Made by a program: the position numbers and the translations under genes. Under the pieces are notes generated by a model. The model did not search any database. It was not told the DNA's origin and worked only from the letters and a program-made list of their open reading frames with translations. From Thermoguttaceae bacterium (lineage in GTDB: Bacteria > Planctomycetota > Planctomycetia > Pirellulales > Thermoguttaceae), in assembly GCA_017550965.1 (NCBI GenBank), contig JAFZNK010000240.1, positions 1 through 64,000 of the forward strand: DNA of 64,000 bases, read 5' to 3'. The stretch's first letter is position 1. Every line of letters begins with the position of its first letter. Of this stretch, positions 42,761 to 53,100 are shown piece by piece.

Positions 42761-42881
42761 TGTCCAAATTGAAAATTACGTCGTTCCGTCAGGCGCGACA
42801 TGACGTCGGCGATTCTTGAACAGACAACCGGCGTTCAGGAATTAGCGCCAAACCAGACGACGGAACGGGAGCAACGCTCAC

Positions 42882-45800
42882 ATGGCCAGATTGGAAGATT
42901 TAACCGTCGGCAGTCTCGTCAGCGGATTGGCAAGCGCCGAATCCGTCCGAATCGTCGCCGTCAAATGGTTCGGCGACTCCGTTCTCGAGGCGACGTATAA
43001 AGACGGTCGGGGCAACCTGGGAAATCAGCTTCTGTATCGGGACGACGAAGCGAGTCTCGACGTTCGGGAAGATCGTCTTCCGTGGAGTTTCGACGCCGAC
43101 GGAAACGACGTTCGGCTCGCTTCCGAGGCGTATCGCATCAATTTGGCGCACCTGTTCGACCCTTATCTTGCGATTCGCACGTCGTCGATCGAACCGTTGC
43201 CGCACCAAATCTCCGCCGTCTATCAGGAGATGTTGCCGCGTCTGCCGTTGCGCTACGTTCTGGCGGACGACCCTGGCGCCGGCAAAACGATTATGACGGG
43301 CCTGCTCATCAAAGAGCTGATCGTCCGAGGCGACTTGAAACGCTGTCTCATCGTCTCCCCCGGCAGTTTGGCGGAACAGTGGCAGGACGAGCTCTATGAC
43401 AAGTTCCGTCTGAAATTTGAGATACTGACAAACGACCGTATTGAATCTTCCGTCGAGGGCAACGTCTTCAACGACGTCGATCTCTGCATCGCGCGTCTGG
43501 ACAAACTCGCCAGAAACGAGGCGATTCAGGCGAAACTCAACGCGACCGAATGGGATTTAATCGTCGTCGACGAAGCGCACAAGATGTCCGCCACCGTCTG
43601 GGGCGGCGAAGTCAAGTATACGAAGCGATTTCAGCTGGGCAGACTGCTCTCCAACAGAACGCGCCATTTCCTGCTGTTGACGGCGACCCCGCACAACGGC
43701 AAAGAAGAAGATTTTCATCTGTTCCTGTCGCTAATCGATCAGGATCGGTTTGAGGGAGCCGCGCGATCGAGCGTTCAGGCGATCGACGTTTCCGACGTCA
43801 TGCGGCGGTTGGTGAAGGAGGATCTGTTGAAATTCGACGGAACGCCTCTGTTCCCCGAGCGACGCGCCCTCACTGTCAATTACAGTCTTTCGCCGCGCGA
43901 GGCGGAACTGTATCAGGCCGTTACCGAATACGTGCGCGAGGAGTTCAATCGCGCGGATCAGCTTTCCGGCGATCACAAGAACAACGTCGGGTTCGCGCTG
44001 ACGATTCTTCAACGTCGACTCGCGTCGTCCCCCGAGGCGATTTATCAATCGCTTCTGAGAAGACGCGAACGCCTGGAAAGCCGTCTCAACGACGAGCGAA
44101 TTGGAAAACGCGCTGAAGACTATAGGTCTAATTTCAGCTACGACGACGGTTACGACGCCGACGACTATTCTTCCGGCGAATTGGAACAGGAGGAAGAAAA
44201 ACTGGCGGAAAAGGCGTCCGCTTCGCAAACGATCGCGGAACTCGAAGCGGAAATCGACACGCTCAAGAAGCTCGAACGGCTCGCGAAAGACGTTCGAAAC
44301 AGCGGAGAGGACCGCAAGTGGGACGAACTCTCCAAACTTCTTCAATCCGACGAGTTTACGTCCGCCAAAGAAGACCGACGCGAAAAGCTCATTATCTTTA
44401 CGGAACACCGCGACACGTTGCGCTACCTCGCGACAAAAATCAGCTCGCTGCTCGGAAACGCCGACGCCGTCAAGACGATTCACGGAGGAATGCTCCGCGA
44501 CGAGCGGCGCAAAGTCGAAGAACTCTTCAAACAGGACAAGGACGTCCGCGTGTTGATCGCCACCGACGCGGCGGGAGAAGGCGTCAACCTGCAACGCGCC
44601 CATCTCATGATCAACTACGACCTGCCTTGGAATCCCAATCGACTCGAACAGCGGTTCGGACGTATCCACCGTATCGGTCAGACCGAAATCTGCACTCTCT
44701 GGAATCTTGTCTCTCGGGAAACGCGCGAAGGCATGGTTTTCCAACTGCTCTTCCATAAGTTGGAAAAAGAGCGCGACGCGTTGGGAGGCAAAGTCTTTGA
44801 CGTGCTGGGCGAAATCACCTTCGACAACAAGCCGTTGCGCGAACTGCTCGTCGAAGCGATTCGCTACGGCGCCGATCCGAAAGTCCTCGAGCGACTCCAA
44901 CGCGTGATCGACAACTCCGTCAACACGGAAAAACTGCGCGAACTGATCGACGAAAACGCCCTGACGGAAGATTCGATGGACTTTTCCAAAGTCATGGAAA
45001 TCCGCGCGGAAATGGAACGCATGGAAGCGCGCAAACTCCAGCCGCACTTTGTGGAGTCGTTCTTTTTACAGGCGTTTCAAACCCTTGGCGGAAAAATCCA
45101 CAAGCGCGAACAGGGACGCTACGAAATCACGTCCGTTCCCCTTGCCGTTCGCAATCGGGATATGCGAATCGGGTTTGGAGAATCGGTTTTAAAGCGTTAC
45201 GAGCGCGTCTGTTTTGAAAAAGATCGCTGCAACGTTCCCGGTTTGAAGCCCGCCGAGCAAATTTGTCCGGGGCGTCCTCTCATGGAAGCGACGGTCGACC
45301 TGATTCGCGAGCGCTACGCCGACTCGATGAAGCGCGGCGCGATCTTTGTCGACGAAACCGATTACGGCGAGGAGCCGCGCCTGTTGTTCTACATTGAAGA
45401 CTCCGTTCAAGACGGGGTCGTCCTGCCGAGCGGCGCGAAACGCGTTATTTCCAAAAACGTTCATTTTGTGGAACTTAAAGAAGACGGAACGGCGACGAAC
45501 GCCGGGTACGCGCCGTACCTGGACTACCGCGCGTTGACGGAAGAGGAACGCGTCCCCGTCTTCGACTACGTTCGAAATCAGCGTTGGCTGACGCAAGGCG
45601 TGGAAGAGCGCGCGCAGTGCTACGCCGTTTCTCAAATTATTCCGTCGCATTTTTCGGAAGTGAAACGCCGCAGAATTCAGACGCTGGACAAAATCGCCAA
45701 AGCGGTCAAACAGCGCCTGACGGCGGAGATTCAACATTGGGACTATCGCGCGAGCGAACTCAAGCAAAAAGAGGAGGCGGGCAAAGGAAATCAACGACTT

Positions 45801-46403
45801 ACGTCCGCCAACGCCGCGCGACGCGCCGAAGAGCTCGAAGCGAGAATGCAAAAGCGGCTCGCGGAAATCGAGGTCGAGCGCATGATCTCAGCCGCGCCCC
45901 CCGTGATCGTCGGCGGAGCGCTCGTGATCCCCAAGGGACTTCTTCAAGTCCTGACGCGTCGGGAGGCGCCCGACGCGTTCAGTCAGAGCGACCGCCGGGC
46001 GGTCGAACTTGCCGCCATGAACGCGGTCATGGAAATCGAGCGACGCCTGGGATTTGTCCCGGCCGACGTGAGCGCCGAGAAATGCGGCTACGACGTCGAA
46101 TCGGCGATTCCCGAGGACAAGCAGACCGGAAAAGGCTGTCTGCGCTTTATTGAGGTCAAAGGACGCGCCAAAGGCGCGACGACCGTTACCGTTAGCAAAA
46201 ACGAGATATTGAGGGCTCTGAACTGCCCCGTCGAATTCATTTTAGCGCTAGTGGAAGTCGACGGGCAGAACACGCAAACCGTTTATCTGAAAGAGCCATT
46301 TAAGACGTATCCTGATTTTTCGGCGACAAGCGTTAATTACAACATTAAAGACTTGATCGACGGCGCGGAAGTCGTTTATCAAGAGTGGAGTAAATACCTG
46401 TGA
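42882..46403 (+). CDS. SNF2-type helicase with C-terminal DUF3883-like nuclease-fold domain
   Basis: 1173 aa; CGGGAG precedes the ATG by 11 nt. The superfamily II helicase core has motif I DDPGAGKT (129-136), DEAH (230-233), LLLTATPHNGKEEDF (motif III) and, after a long coiled-coil insertion (about 400-480), the second RecA domain with GEGVNLQRAHLMINYDLPWN and QRFGRIHRIGQ. The final 150 residues resemble DUF3883: KCGYDVESAIPEDK and LRFIEVKGRAKGATTVTVSK (E-x-K of a PD-(D/E)XK-like fold). It is related to the SNF2-type helicases of DISARM class 1 and similar systems. It is the first gene of the island and overlaps the next by 4 nt (GTGA). Confidence 0.9.
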   Translation: MARLEDLTVGSLVSGLASAESVRIVAVKWFGDSVLEATYKDGRGNLGNQLLYRDDEASLDVREDRLPWSFDADGNDVRLASEAYRINLAHLFDPYLAIRTSSIEPLPHQISAVYQEMLPRLPLRYVLADDPGAGKTIMTGLLIKELIVRGDLKRCLIVSPGSLAEQWQDELYDKFRLKFEILTNDRIESSVEGNVFNDVDLCIARLDKLARNEAIQAKLNATEWDLIVVDEAHKMSATVWGGEVKYTKRFQLGRLLSNRTRHFLLLTATPHNGKEEDFHLFLSLIDQDRFEGAARSSVQAIDVSDVMRRLVKEDLLKFDGTPLFPERRALTVNYSLSPREAELYQAVTEYVREEFNRADQLSGDHKNNVGFALTILQRRLASSPEAIYQSLLRRRERLESRLNDERIGKRAEDYRSNFSYDDGYDADDYSSGELEQEEEKLAEKASASQTIAELEAEIDTLKKLERLAKDVRNSGEDRKWDELSKLLQSDEFTSAKEDRREKLIIFTEHRDTLRYLATKISSLLGNADAVKTIHGGMLRDERRKVEELFKQDKDVRVLIATDAAGEGVNLQRAHLMINYDLPWNPNRLEQRFGRIHRIGQTEICTLWNLVSRETREGMVFQLLFHKLEKERDALGGKVFDVLGEITFDNKPLRELLVEAIRYGADPKVLERLQRVIDNSVNTEKLRELIDENALTEDSMDFSKVMEIRAEMERMEARKLQPHFVESFFLQAFQTLGGKIHKREQGRYEITSVPLAVRNRDMRIGFGESVLKRYERVCFEKDRCNVPGLKPAEQICPGRPLMEATVDLIRERYADSMKRGAIFVDETDYGEEPRLLFYIEDSVQDGVVLPSGAKRVISKNVHFVELKEDGTATNAGYAPYLDYRALTEEERVPVFDYVRNQRWLTQGVEERAQCYAVSQIIPSHFSEVKRRRIQTLDKIAKAVKQRLTAEIQHWDYRASELKQKEEAGKGNQRLTSANAARRAEELEARMQKRLAEIEVERMISAAPPVIVGGALVIPKGLLQVLTRREAPDAFSQSDRRAVELAAMNAVMEIERRLGFVPADVSAEKCGYDVESAIPEDKQTGKGCLRFIEVKGRAKGATTVTVSKNEILRALNCPVEFILALVEVDGQNTQTVYLKEPFKTYPDFSATSVNYNIKDLIDGAEVVYQEWSKYL

Positions 46404-46987
46404 GTAAAAAGAAAAAACAAGGTAAGCAAAAAATGGAACAGGGTGTCGCAACTGATAAAACACCCGATCCTCATTCAATCGAACAAGAAACGCTCCGCAT
46501 GGAAAATGTAGCGGAGTTTGCCAGATTTTCCTTCAAGCTAGAAGAAAAACGAGAACAGAGCGTTGTCAATCAAGCAGGTCAAATGCTAATGGCGTTTTCC
46601 GTTACTTCTGCCGCCTTGTTACTGGCTACTCAAATTCTACTCGATCACACAAATACTCCATCGTATATGATTCTTCTTTCTGTTGGGATTGTCCTTGTTT
46701 TCCTTCTTGCAAGTATGGTACTCGCCGTAATTTCCCAATGGCGATTCAAATATATAACTATGTTTAACGGCAAAGAACTCCTTCAAAAAATCGAATCGGA
46801 TATAAACTGTCACACTTTTCAACCTCAATACGATTATCAATGGATCGACCAGTTGTCGACGATTCAGGCAAGCAAAAAGAAAAACAACGACAAACGATGT
46901 AATCTCATTATCGCGTCAATGATCGTTTTTTTTGCCGCTGTCGCATGTCTTTTTATTAGTTTGTTTGTCGTTTCTTGTTTGCAATAA
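46400..46987 (+). CDS. Small membrane protein within the defence island
   Basis: 195 aa. GTG start overlapping the helicase stop by 4 nt, so translation is coupled. A lysine-rich N-terminus and an amphipathic helix are followed by two adjacent TM segments (about 67-83 and 90-113: YMILLSVGIVLVFLLASMVL). A third TM at the C-terminus (IIASMIVFFAAVACLFISLF) leaves a soluble loop between them. I do not recognise a family. Base composition is more AT-rich than the helicase gene. It may be a membrane effector or anchor for the system, which is speculation. Confidence 0.75.
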   Translation: MSKKKKQGKQKMEQGVATDKTPDPHSIEQETLRMENVAEFARFSFKLEEKREQSVVNQAGQMLMAFSVTSAALLLATQILLDHTNTPSYMILLSVGIVLVFLLASMVLAVISQWRFKYITMFNGKELLQKIESDINCHTFQPQYDYQWIDQLSTIQASKKKNNDKRCNLIIASMIVFFAAVACLFISLFVVSCLQ

Positions 46988-47002
46988 AAAAGAAATGGAA
47001 TA

Positions 47003-47236
47003 ATGAAAATGAGTAAAAATAAGACGTCTGACCACCCAAAGCCTGTTCCAAAGTCTACGCCGCAACCGTCGGCTATTTCACGTCCCGGATCGTTGGGAAA
47101 TCCGGTTGCCTGTACCAATAAAGGCGGAAACAATTCGGTTAGGACATATCCACGTTCATTTGGCGGACCCGAGACTTATGCCAAGAATGACGGAAAAGCG
47201 ACTAAATCCGTCTCATACATAAAAGGCAAAGAGTAA
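47003..47236 (+). CDS. Small Pro/Ser/Lys-rich protein, unknown function
   Basis: 77 aa, or 75 from the second ATG at 47009. It has no hydrophobic segment and is rich in Lys, Pro, Ser, Asn and Gly (TPQPSAISRPGSLGN), likely unstructured. It lies in the 255-nt gap between the membrane protein and the methylase and ends 6 nt before the methylase ATG. Supporting a real gene: same strand, tight spacing, no overlap with other frames. Against: low complexity and no recognisable domain. It resembles the small disordered proteins that occur in phage-defence operons only in general style. Confidence 0.5.
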   Translation: MKMSKNKTSDHPKPVPKSTPQPSAISRPGSLGNPVACTNKGGNNSVRTYPRSFGGPETYAKNDGKATKSVSYIKGKE

Positions 47237-47242
47237 ACATTC

Positions 47243-50029
47243 ATGCTAACAAAGAAACTGATTGAAGTCGCGTTGCCATTGGAAAAAATCAACGAAGCGT
47301 CCGCAAGAGAAAAGTCGATTCGTCATGGACATCCTTCGACGTTGCACCTTTGGTGGGCGCGACGCCCCTTAGCGGCGGCGCGCGCCGTCATCTGGTCTTC
47401 TCTGGTGGACGATCCATCCTCGCATCCTGATCAATTTCCTACCGAAGAAGACCAGAATAAAGAACGTCAGCGACTGTTCAAGATACTGGAAGATCTTGTT
47501 GTTTGGGAAAACTCCAACAACAAGGACGTCTTGAACAAAGCGCGCGCAGAAATCATGAAATCTACGAACAACAACCCGCCCGCGTTGTTGGATCCCTTTG
47601 CAGGAGGCGGAGCGATTCCTCTGGAAGCGCAACGTCTGGGGCTTGAAGCTCACGCTCACGATCTAAACCCTGTGGCGGTCATGATCAATAAGGCGATGAT
47701 TGAAATACCGCCGCGCTTTGCCAATAAACCGCCCGTAAACCCAGACTCGCGCAATAAGAAAGACGCCGACTGGACTGGCGCCAAAGGACTTGCTGAAGAC
47801 GTTCGTTATTACGGCGAATGGATGAAACAGGAAGCTTTTAAGCGCATTGGACACCTTTATCCAAAAGTTAAAGTTCCGGAATCTCAAGGAGGGGGAGAAG
47901 CTACCGTTATCGCTTGGATATGGGCAAGAACTGTTAAATGTCCAAACCCAGCTTGCGGTTGTGAAACACCCCTAGTGCATAGTTTTATCCTCTCAAAAAA
48001 AAGGGGACAAGAGTGTTATATCGAACCCGTATTTTCTGAGGGACGCTTCTATTATTCGATAAAAAGGGGCAAGCCTAAACATGATGGAACAGTCGGTCGC
48101 ACAGGGGCAAGATGCCTTCACTGTAATTCTTCCGTTGACTTTGAATACATCCGAAGCGAGGGGAAACAGAGAAGAATACAATCTCGGCTTATGGCAACTG
48201 TTGCCGATGGCAAACATGGTCGAGTATATGTCGAGCCGGATGATGAACAGGAAAACGCTGCAAAAGTCGATGTTCCAGAAAGAGTCCCCGAGACATTTTT
48301 ACCTGAAAAAGCGCTTGGTTTTCGTGTTCAGGGATATGGAATGGATCAGCACAAAAAACTGTTTACAAACAGGCAACTCACGGTATTAACGACATTCAGC
48401 GATCTCATATCAGAAGTGCAGGCAAAAGTTAAAGAAGATGCTTTAGTCACAGGTCTTTATGATGATCATTTATCTCTCTGTAATGGTGGGTTGGGAGCGT
48501 TGGGATATGGTCAGGCTATTGGCGTTTATCTCTCTTTTACAGTTGATCGATTAGCAGATCGAAGTAGCAGTTTTTGCGGGTGGGACAATGGATATGTCAA
48601 AATACGAAATACTTTTGGGAGGCATGCATTGCCGATGTCGTGGGATTATGCGGAAGGTAATCCTTTCAGTAATTCAACAGGCTGTTTTGAAAGTACAATT
48701 GACTGGGTTGTAAAGTGTCTCTGCTGCTTACCCGCATCATCCAACGGATTAGCCCAACAACGAGACGCACAAAGCGACTGTGGCATGAGAGAAGTGATGG
48801 TGTCTACTGATCCGCCTTACTATGACAATATTGGATATGCAGATCTTTCAGATTTCTTCTATATATGGTTACGCAGGAGCTTAAAAGAAACATACCCAAA
48901 CATATTCCGTACAATGCTCGTACCAAAGGCTGAAGAATTAATTGCTTCGCCATTTCGTCATAATGGGAATACGAGCATCGCAAAAGAGTTTTTTGAAAAA
49001 GGCATGCTTATTGCTTGTAGTCAACTATACCAGTACTCTTGTGACACGGTCCCTGTCACAATTTATTATGCGTATAAACAAAGCGATGCTGACGATACTT
49101 CTGACGGACAAGCGTCGTCTGGATGGGAAACGATGCTTTCGGCCATCATTCAAGCCGGTTTTTCCATTACAGGCACGTGGCCAATGAGAACCGAAATGGC
49201 GAATCGGCAAGTTGCAACCGGGACTAACGCTCTTGCTTCGTCCATCGTCCTTGTATGTCGCAAGCGTCCTCACGACGCTCCTGTGTGTACGCGTCGTAAC
49301 TTCATCAACGAGTTAAAGTACGAGTTACGCCCAGCCCTGCAAAAGCTTCAGAGTAGCAACATTGCCCCCGTAGACCTAGCGCAGTCCGCCATTGGTCCGG
49401 GCATGGGCATCTTCTCAAAATACGCGCAAGTTCTTGAAGCCAACGGAAACCCTATGAGCGTTCGTAGCGCCTTAAAAATCATCAATCAAGAACTGGATCT
49501 ATACTTCAACGAACAGGACGGCGAACTGGACAGCGAAAGTCGTTTCTGCGTAGACTTTTACACTCAAGTAGCGTTCGACGACATGAAGTTCGGTGACGCC
49601 AACACGCTTGCCACAGCAAAGAACACGTCCGTAGCGGTCATGGCATCTAATGGAACGCTCTACGCTCAAAAAGGCGTGGTCCATTTAATAGAGCGATCCG
49701 AACTTTCTAGCAATATTCACCATAATGAAGATTGCGTCTGGAAACTCTGCCAGCAACTGACTTATTGCATGGAGAAAGAAGGCGTGGAAGGTTGCGCGAA
49801 GGTGATCTATAATATGCTCGGCTCTAATGTAGAACGCGCCAAAGACTTGGCGTATCGTCTATATACGATCGCCGATCGTAATAAGTGGACGCAGGAGGCT
49901 TACGCCTATAACACCCTTATTGTCGCGTGGCCTGAAATCCAATCAAGAGCGGCGGAACTTAAAGCGTCGCAACCTAAACAGAGATTGTTGTTTGACAAAC
50001 ACGCAGACGAACGACTTTCGGACGTCTGA
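47243..50029 (+). CDS. DUF1156 adenine-specific DNA methylase with zinc ribbon
   Basis: 928 aa. The N-terminus (IEVALPLEKINEASAREKSIRHGHPSTLHLWWARRPLAAARA) is the DUF1156 signature. S-adenosylmethionine motif I is DPFAGGGAIPLEA (117-129), and the catalytic motif IV is DPPY (523-526, in STDPPYYDNIGYADLSDFFY). Between them lies a zinc ribbon with Cys233/Cys238 and Cys291/Cys294. It corresponds to COG1743, methylases common in defence loci with COG1483 and SNF2 helicases. The middle section (about 47900-49250) is visibly more AT-rich than flanking parts, perhaps an exchanged target-recognition region. Likely protects host DNA by base methylation. Confidence 0.9.
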   Translation: MLTKKLIEVALPLEKINEASAREKSIRHGHPSTLHLWWARRPLAAARAVIWSSLVDDPSSHPDQFPTEEDQNKERQRLFKILEDLVVWENSNNKDVLNKARAEIMKSTNNNPPALLDPFAGGGAIPLEAQRLGLEAHAHDLNPVAVMINKAMIEIPPRFANKPPVNPDSRNKKDADWTGAKGLAEDVRYYGEWMKQEAFKRIGHLYPKVKVPESQGGGEATVIAWIWARTVKCPNPACGCETPLVHSFILSKKRGQECYIEPVFSEGRFYYSIKRGKPKHDGTVGRTGARCLHCNSSVDFEYIRSEGKQRRIQSRLMATVADGKHGRVYVEPDDEQENAAKVDVPERVPETFLPEKALGFRVQGYGMDQHKKLFTNRQLTVLTTFSDLISEVQAKVKEDALVTGLYDDHLSLCNGGLGALGYGQAIGVYLSFTVDRLADRSSSFCGWDNGYVKIRNTFGRHALPMSWDYAEGNPFSNSTGCFESTIDWVVKCLCCLPASSNGLAQQRDAQSDCGMREVMVSTDPPYYDNIGYADLSDFFYIWLRRSLKETYPNIFRTMLVPKAEELIASPFRHNGNTSIAKEFFEKGMLIACSQLYQYSCDTVPVTIYYAYKQSDADDTSDGQASSGWETMLSAIIQAGFSITGTWPMRTEMANRQVATGTNALASSIVLVCRKRPHDAPVCTRRNFINELKYELRPALQKLQSSNIAPVDLAQSAIGPGMGIFSKYAQVLEANGNPMSVRSALKIINQELDLYFNEQDGELDSESRFCVDFYTQVAFDDMKFGDANTLATAKNTSVAVMASNGTLYAQKGVVHLIERSELSSNIHHNEDCVWKLCQQLTYCMEKEGVEGCAKVIYNMLGSNVERAKDLAYRLYTIADRNKWTQEAYAYNTLIVAWPEIQSRAAELKASQPKQRLLFDKHADERLSDV

Positions 50030-50106
50030 TCAAATAATATCTGGAACGGCTGGGTTTTATCAACACAATCTCAACGACACAAACGACGGGGACGAGGAGA
50101 ACCGCA

Positions 50107-53100
50107 ATGACAGAAAACCTTGAATACGTTCAAAAAGGTTTCCGCATTTTGCATCCGGCGATGGCAAAGTATCTCGCTCGGGAAATGAGCATGGAGTACG
50201 GAGACGACTGGCGAAGTCAGGCGCTGAATTCGCTGGACATGCAGTCGCAGGATCTTCCGTCTTCTGATGGGGACGGCGATCTTTTCGACTCGCTGGACGT
50301 AGCGAACTGTCTGCGCCTTATCGACCGTCAATGGGGCGTTTTGTTCCGAAAACGGCTGACTCGCAACCGCCGATCCTGGGCGATCGAACTCATGGGCGTC
50401 AGGAACGACGTTTCTCATTTGGGGACAAAGGACTACCTCAAAGACGACGCGACGCGCGCGTTGGACACTATGGCGCGACTTTGCGACGATTTTGACCGGG
50501 AGAAAGCGAACGAAATACGCGCGCTCTTTCGCGAATTGAGCTACGGAAACAGCGAAGGATCGACGGCGGGGACGGAAATCAACGTCGCAACGCAAATCAC
50601 GAAAGTTTCTAACGACGTTTGGAAAATCGCCAACGCGACGCAACTTCCCAGCTGGCGGGAGATTATCGAACCGCATCCGGACGTCGCGGAAGGTCGGTAT
50701 AAAAACGCGGAGTTCGCGGCGAATCTCGCCGAAGTCGCTCAAGGACGAGGGGCCTTTGAGTATCGCGATCCCGTCGAGTTCTTCGCGCGCACCTATATCA
50801 CCGAGGGAATCAAGGGGTTGCTCGTTCAGGCGGCAAGGCGACTTGGCGATCAAGACGGCGAACCGGTTCTGCAACTGAAGACTGCGTTCGGCGGGGGAAA
50901 AACGCACAGTTTATTGGCGTTGTATCACATGGCGCGAGGGGGCGTCGCGCTCGACAAACTGCCAAATCTGCGCGACGTGCTCTATGAAGCTGGATTCAAA
51001 CAGGTTCCAGGCGCCAAAGTCGTCGTGATCGTCGGAACCGCGATTGATCCGGCTAAGTCGAAGCGGCCCGTGAATTTGCCAGGCGCAACCGTCAGCACGA
51101 TCTGGGGCGAGATCGCCTTCCAACTTGCCGTGGCCGCCAACGATTCAACTCTTTACGACTACGTGAAGGAGGCGGACAAAAAAGGAGTCTCTCCGGGAAG
51201 CGAAGCGTTAAGAAATCTTTTCGACGCGTGCGGACCGTGTCTCATACTTATGGACGAGCTGGTAGCGTACGCCAAGAAAATCTACGGGGCCAAAGCGCTT
51301 CCGGCGGGTTCTTTCGACAACTTCATCTCTTTTATTCAGGAGATTACCGAAGCGGCGAGCGCGAGCAAGAACAGCATGGTCGTCGCGTCGATTCCCGAGT
51401 CGACGATCGAAATCGGCGAAGACGAAGGGGGCAAGAGAGCGGCGAAAGCGATCGAACACACGTTTGGCCGCACGGAATCGATCTGGAAGCCCGTGGGCGC
51501 GACCGAAGGGTTTGAGGTTGTTCGACGAAGACTCTTCCTCGACTGCAAAAACCCCGAGGAACGCGATCGCGTCTGCGTCGAATTCAGCAGAATGTATCAG
51601 GAGAACGAAAAAGATTTCCCGATCGTCGTCAAAGAGGTGGAATACAAAAACCGAATGATTTCCTGCTATCCAATTCATCCGGAAGTTTTCGACCGTCTCT
51701 ACGAAGATTGGGCGACGTTGGAAAGGTTCCAGCGAACGCGCGGCGTCTTGCGACTGATGGCGGCGGTCATTCACGAGCTGTGGATGGGCGCCGACGCCGG
51801 AGCGATGATTATGCCCGGCTCCCTTCCGATGAACGTCCCCGTCGTCAGAGAGGAGCTTATTCGCTATCTTCCCGCGACGTGGAACGCGATCGTCGACTCC
51901 GAGGTGGACGGCAAAAAGGCCAAGCCGTTTGAGTTGGATAAAAACAATAGTCGTTACGGAAAGAAGTCGGCGGCGCGGCGCGTGTCCCGAACGATCATGT
52001 TGGGGAGCGCGCCGACCGTCCGCGGACAGAGCATTCGCGGAATCGAAGCGTCGCGCGTTCGTTTAGGCGTAATTCAGCCCGGCGACAATATCGCGGATTT
52101 CAACGACGCACTCAACACGTTGCGAAACAATCTGAACTATTTGTATTCCGACGCCGCCGGAAACCGATACTGGTACGACACGCGCCCCTCGGTCCGAAAA
52201 ATGGCTCAGGATCGCGCTTCTCAAATAGCGGATTCCGATGTCGAGTACGAAATAGAACAGCGGTTGAAAAACGTCAAAAAAGAGTCTCCGTTTGCGGGGG
52301 TTCACGTCTGTCCCGCGACTTCCGGCGACGTTCCGGACGAACAAAACGCGCGTCTTGTCGTTCTTAGCCCCGCCGATTCGTACAGTTCGACAAAGACCTG
52401 TTGTCAAGCGTTGACGACGGCGGAAGAGATACTGAACAATCGAGGTCCTTCTTCACGTAATTATCGAAACACACTGGCTTTTGTGGCGCCCGACGAAGTT
52501 TTTCTTCCCGACCTGAAAAAAGCGGTCGTCGATTTGCTGGCATGGAAGTCGATTAAAAACGATAGCGACAACAACAAAATCGATATTGACGCTTCTCAGA
52601 AGGCGGAAACCGCCAACTATATTGCCCGATGCAATGACGCGGTCGATCTCAGAATCAAAGAAGTCTATTGTCGACTCCTTGTGCCGCGCACCGAAGTTGA
52701 GGACCAGAAAACCATTTTGTGGGACGTCGAAAAACTCAACGGCGCCGAGCCGATCGTTCGCAAAGTCGCGTCTAAGATGAAACAGAACGAGCAGATAATC
52801 ACGAAATGGGCGCCCGCTCCTCTGAAAATGGAGCTGGACAATCTGCTATGGAAGGAAGAAAATCATATTCAGGTCAAGACGCTCTGGAACTATTTGACGA
52901 CCTTTTGCTACTTGCCGCGATTGGCGGATTATACCGTTTTAGAGAAGGCGATTTGCGAGGGAGTGGAAGGCAAGGAATCTTTCGCGCTCTCGTCGTCGTT
53001 TGAAAACGGCCGATACGGCGAGTTGAAGTACAACGAGACTGTTTCTGACGTCCATCCAAGCGATTATTTGGTCAAGGTTCCGGAAGCGTTAAAGCAAATC

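Noticed and set aside
43731..45047. Minus-strand ORF of 438 codons inside the helicase gene
   Set aside because: Shadow of the helicase frame, which carries all SF2 motifs.
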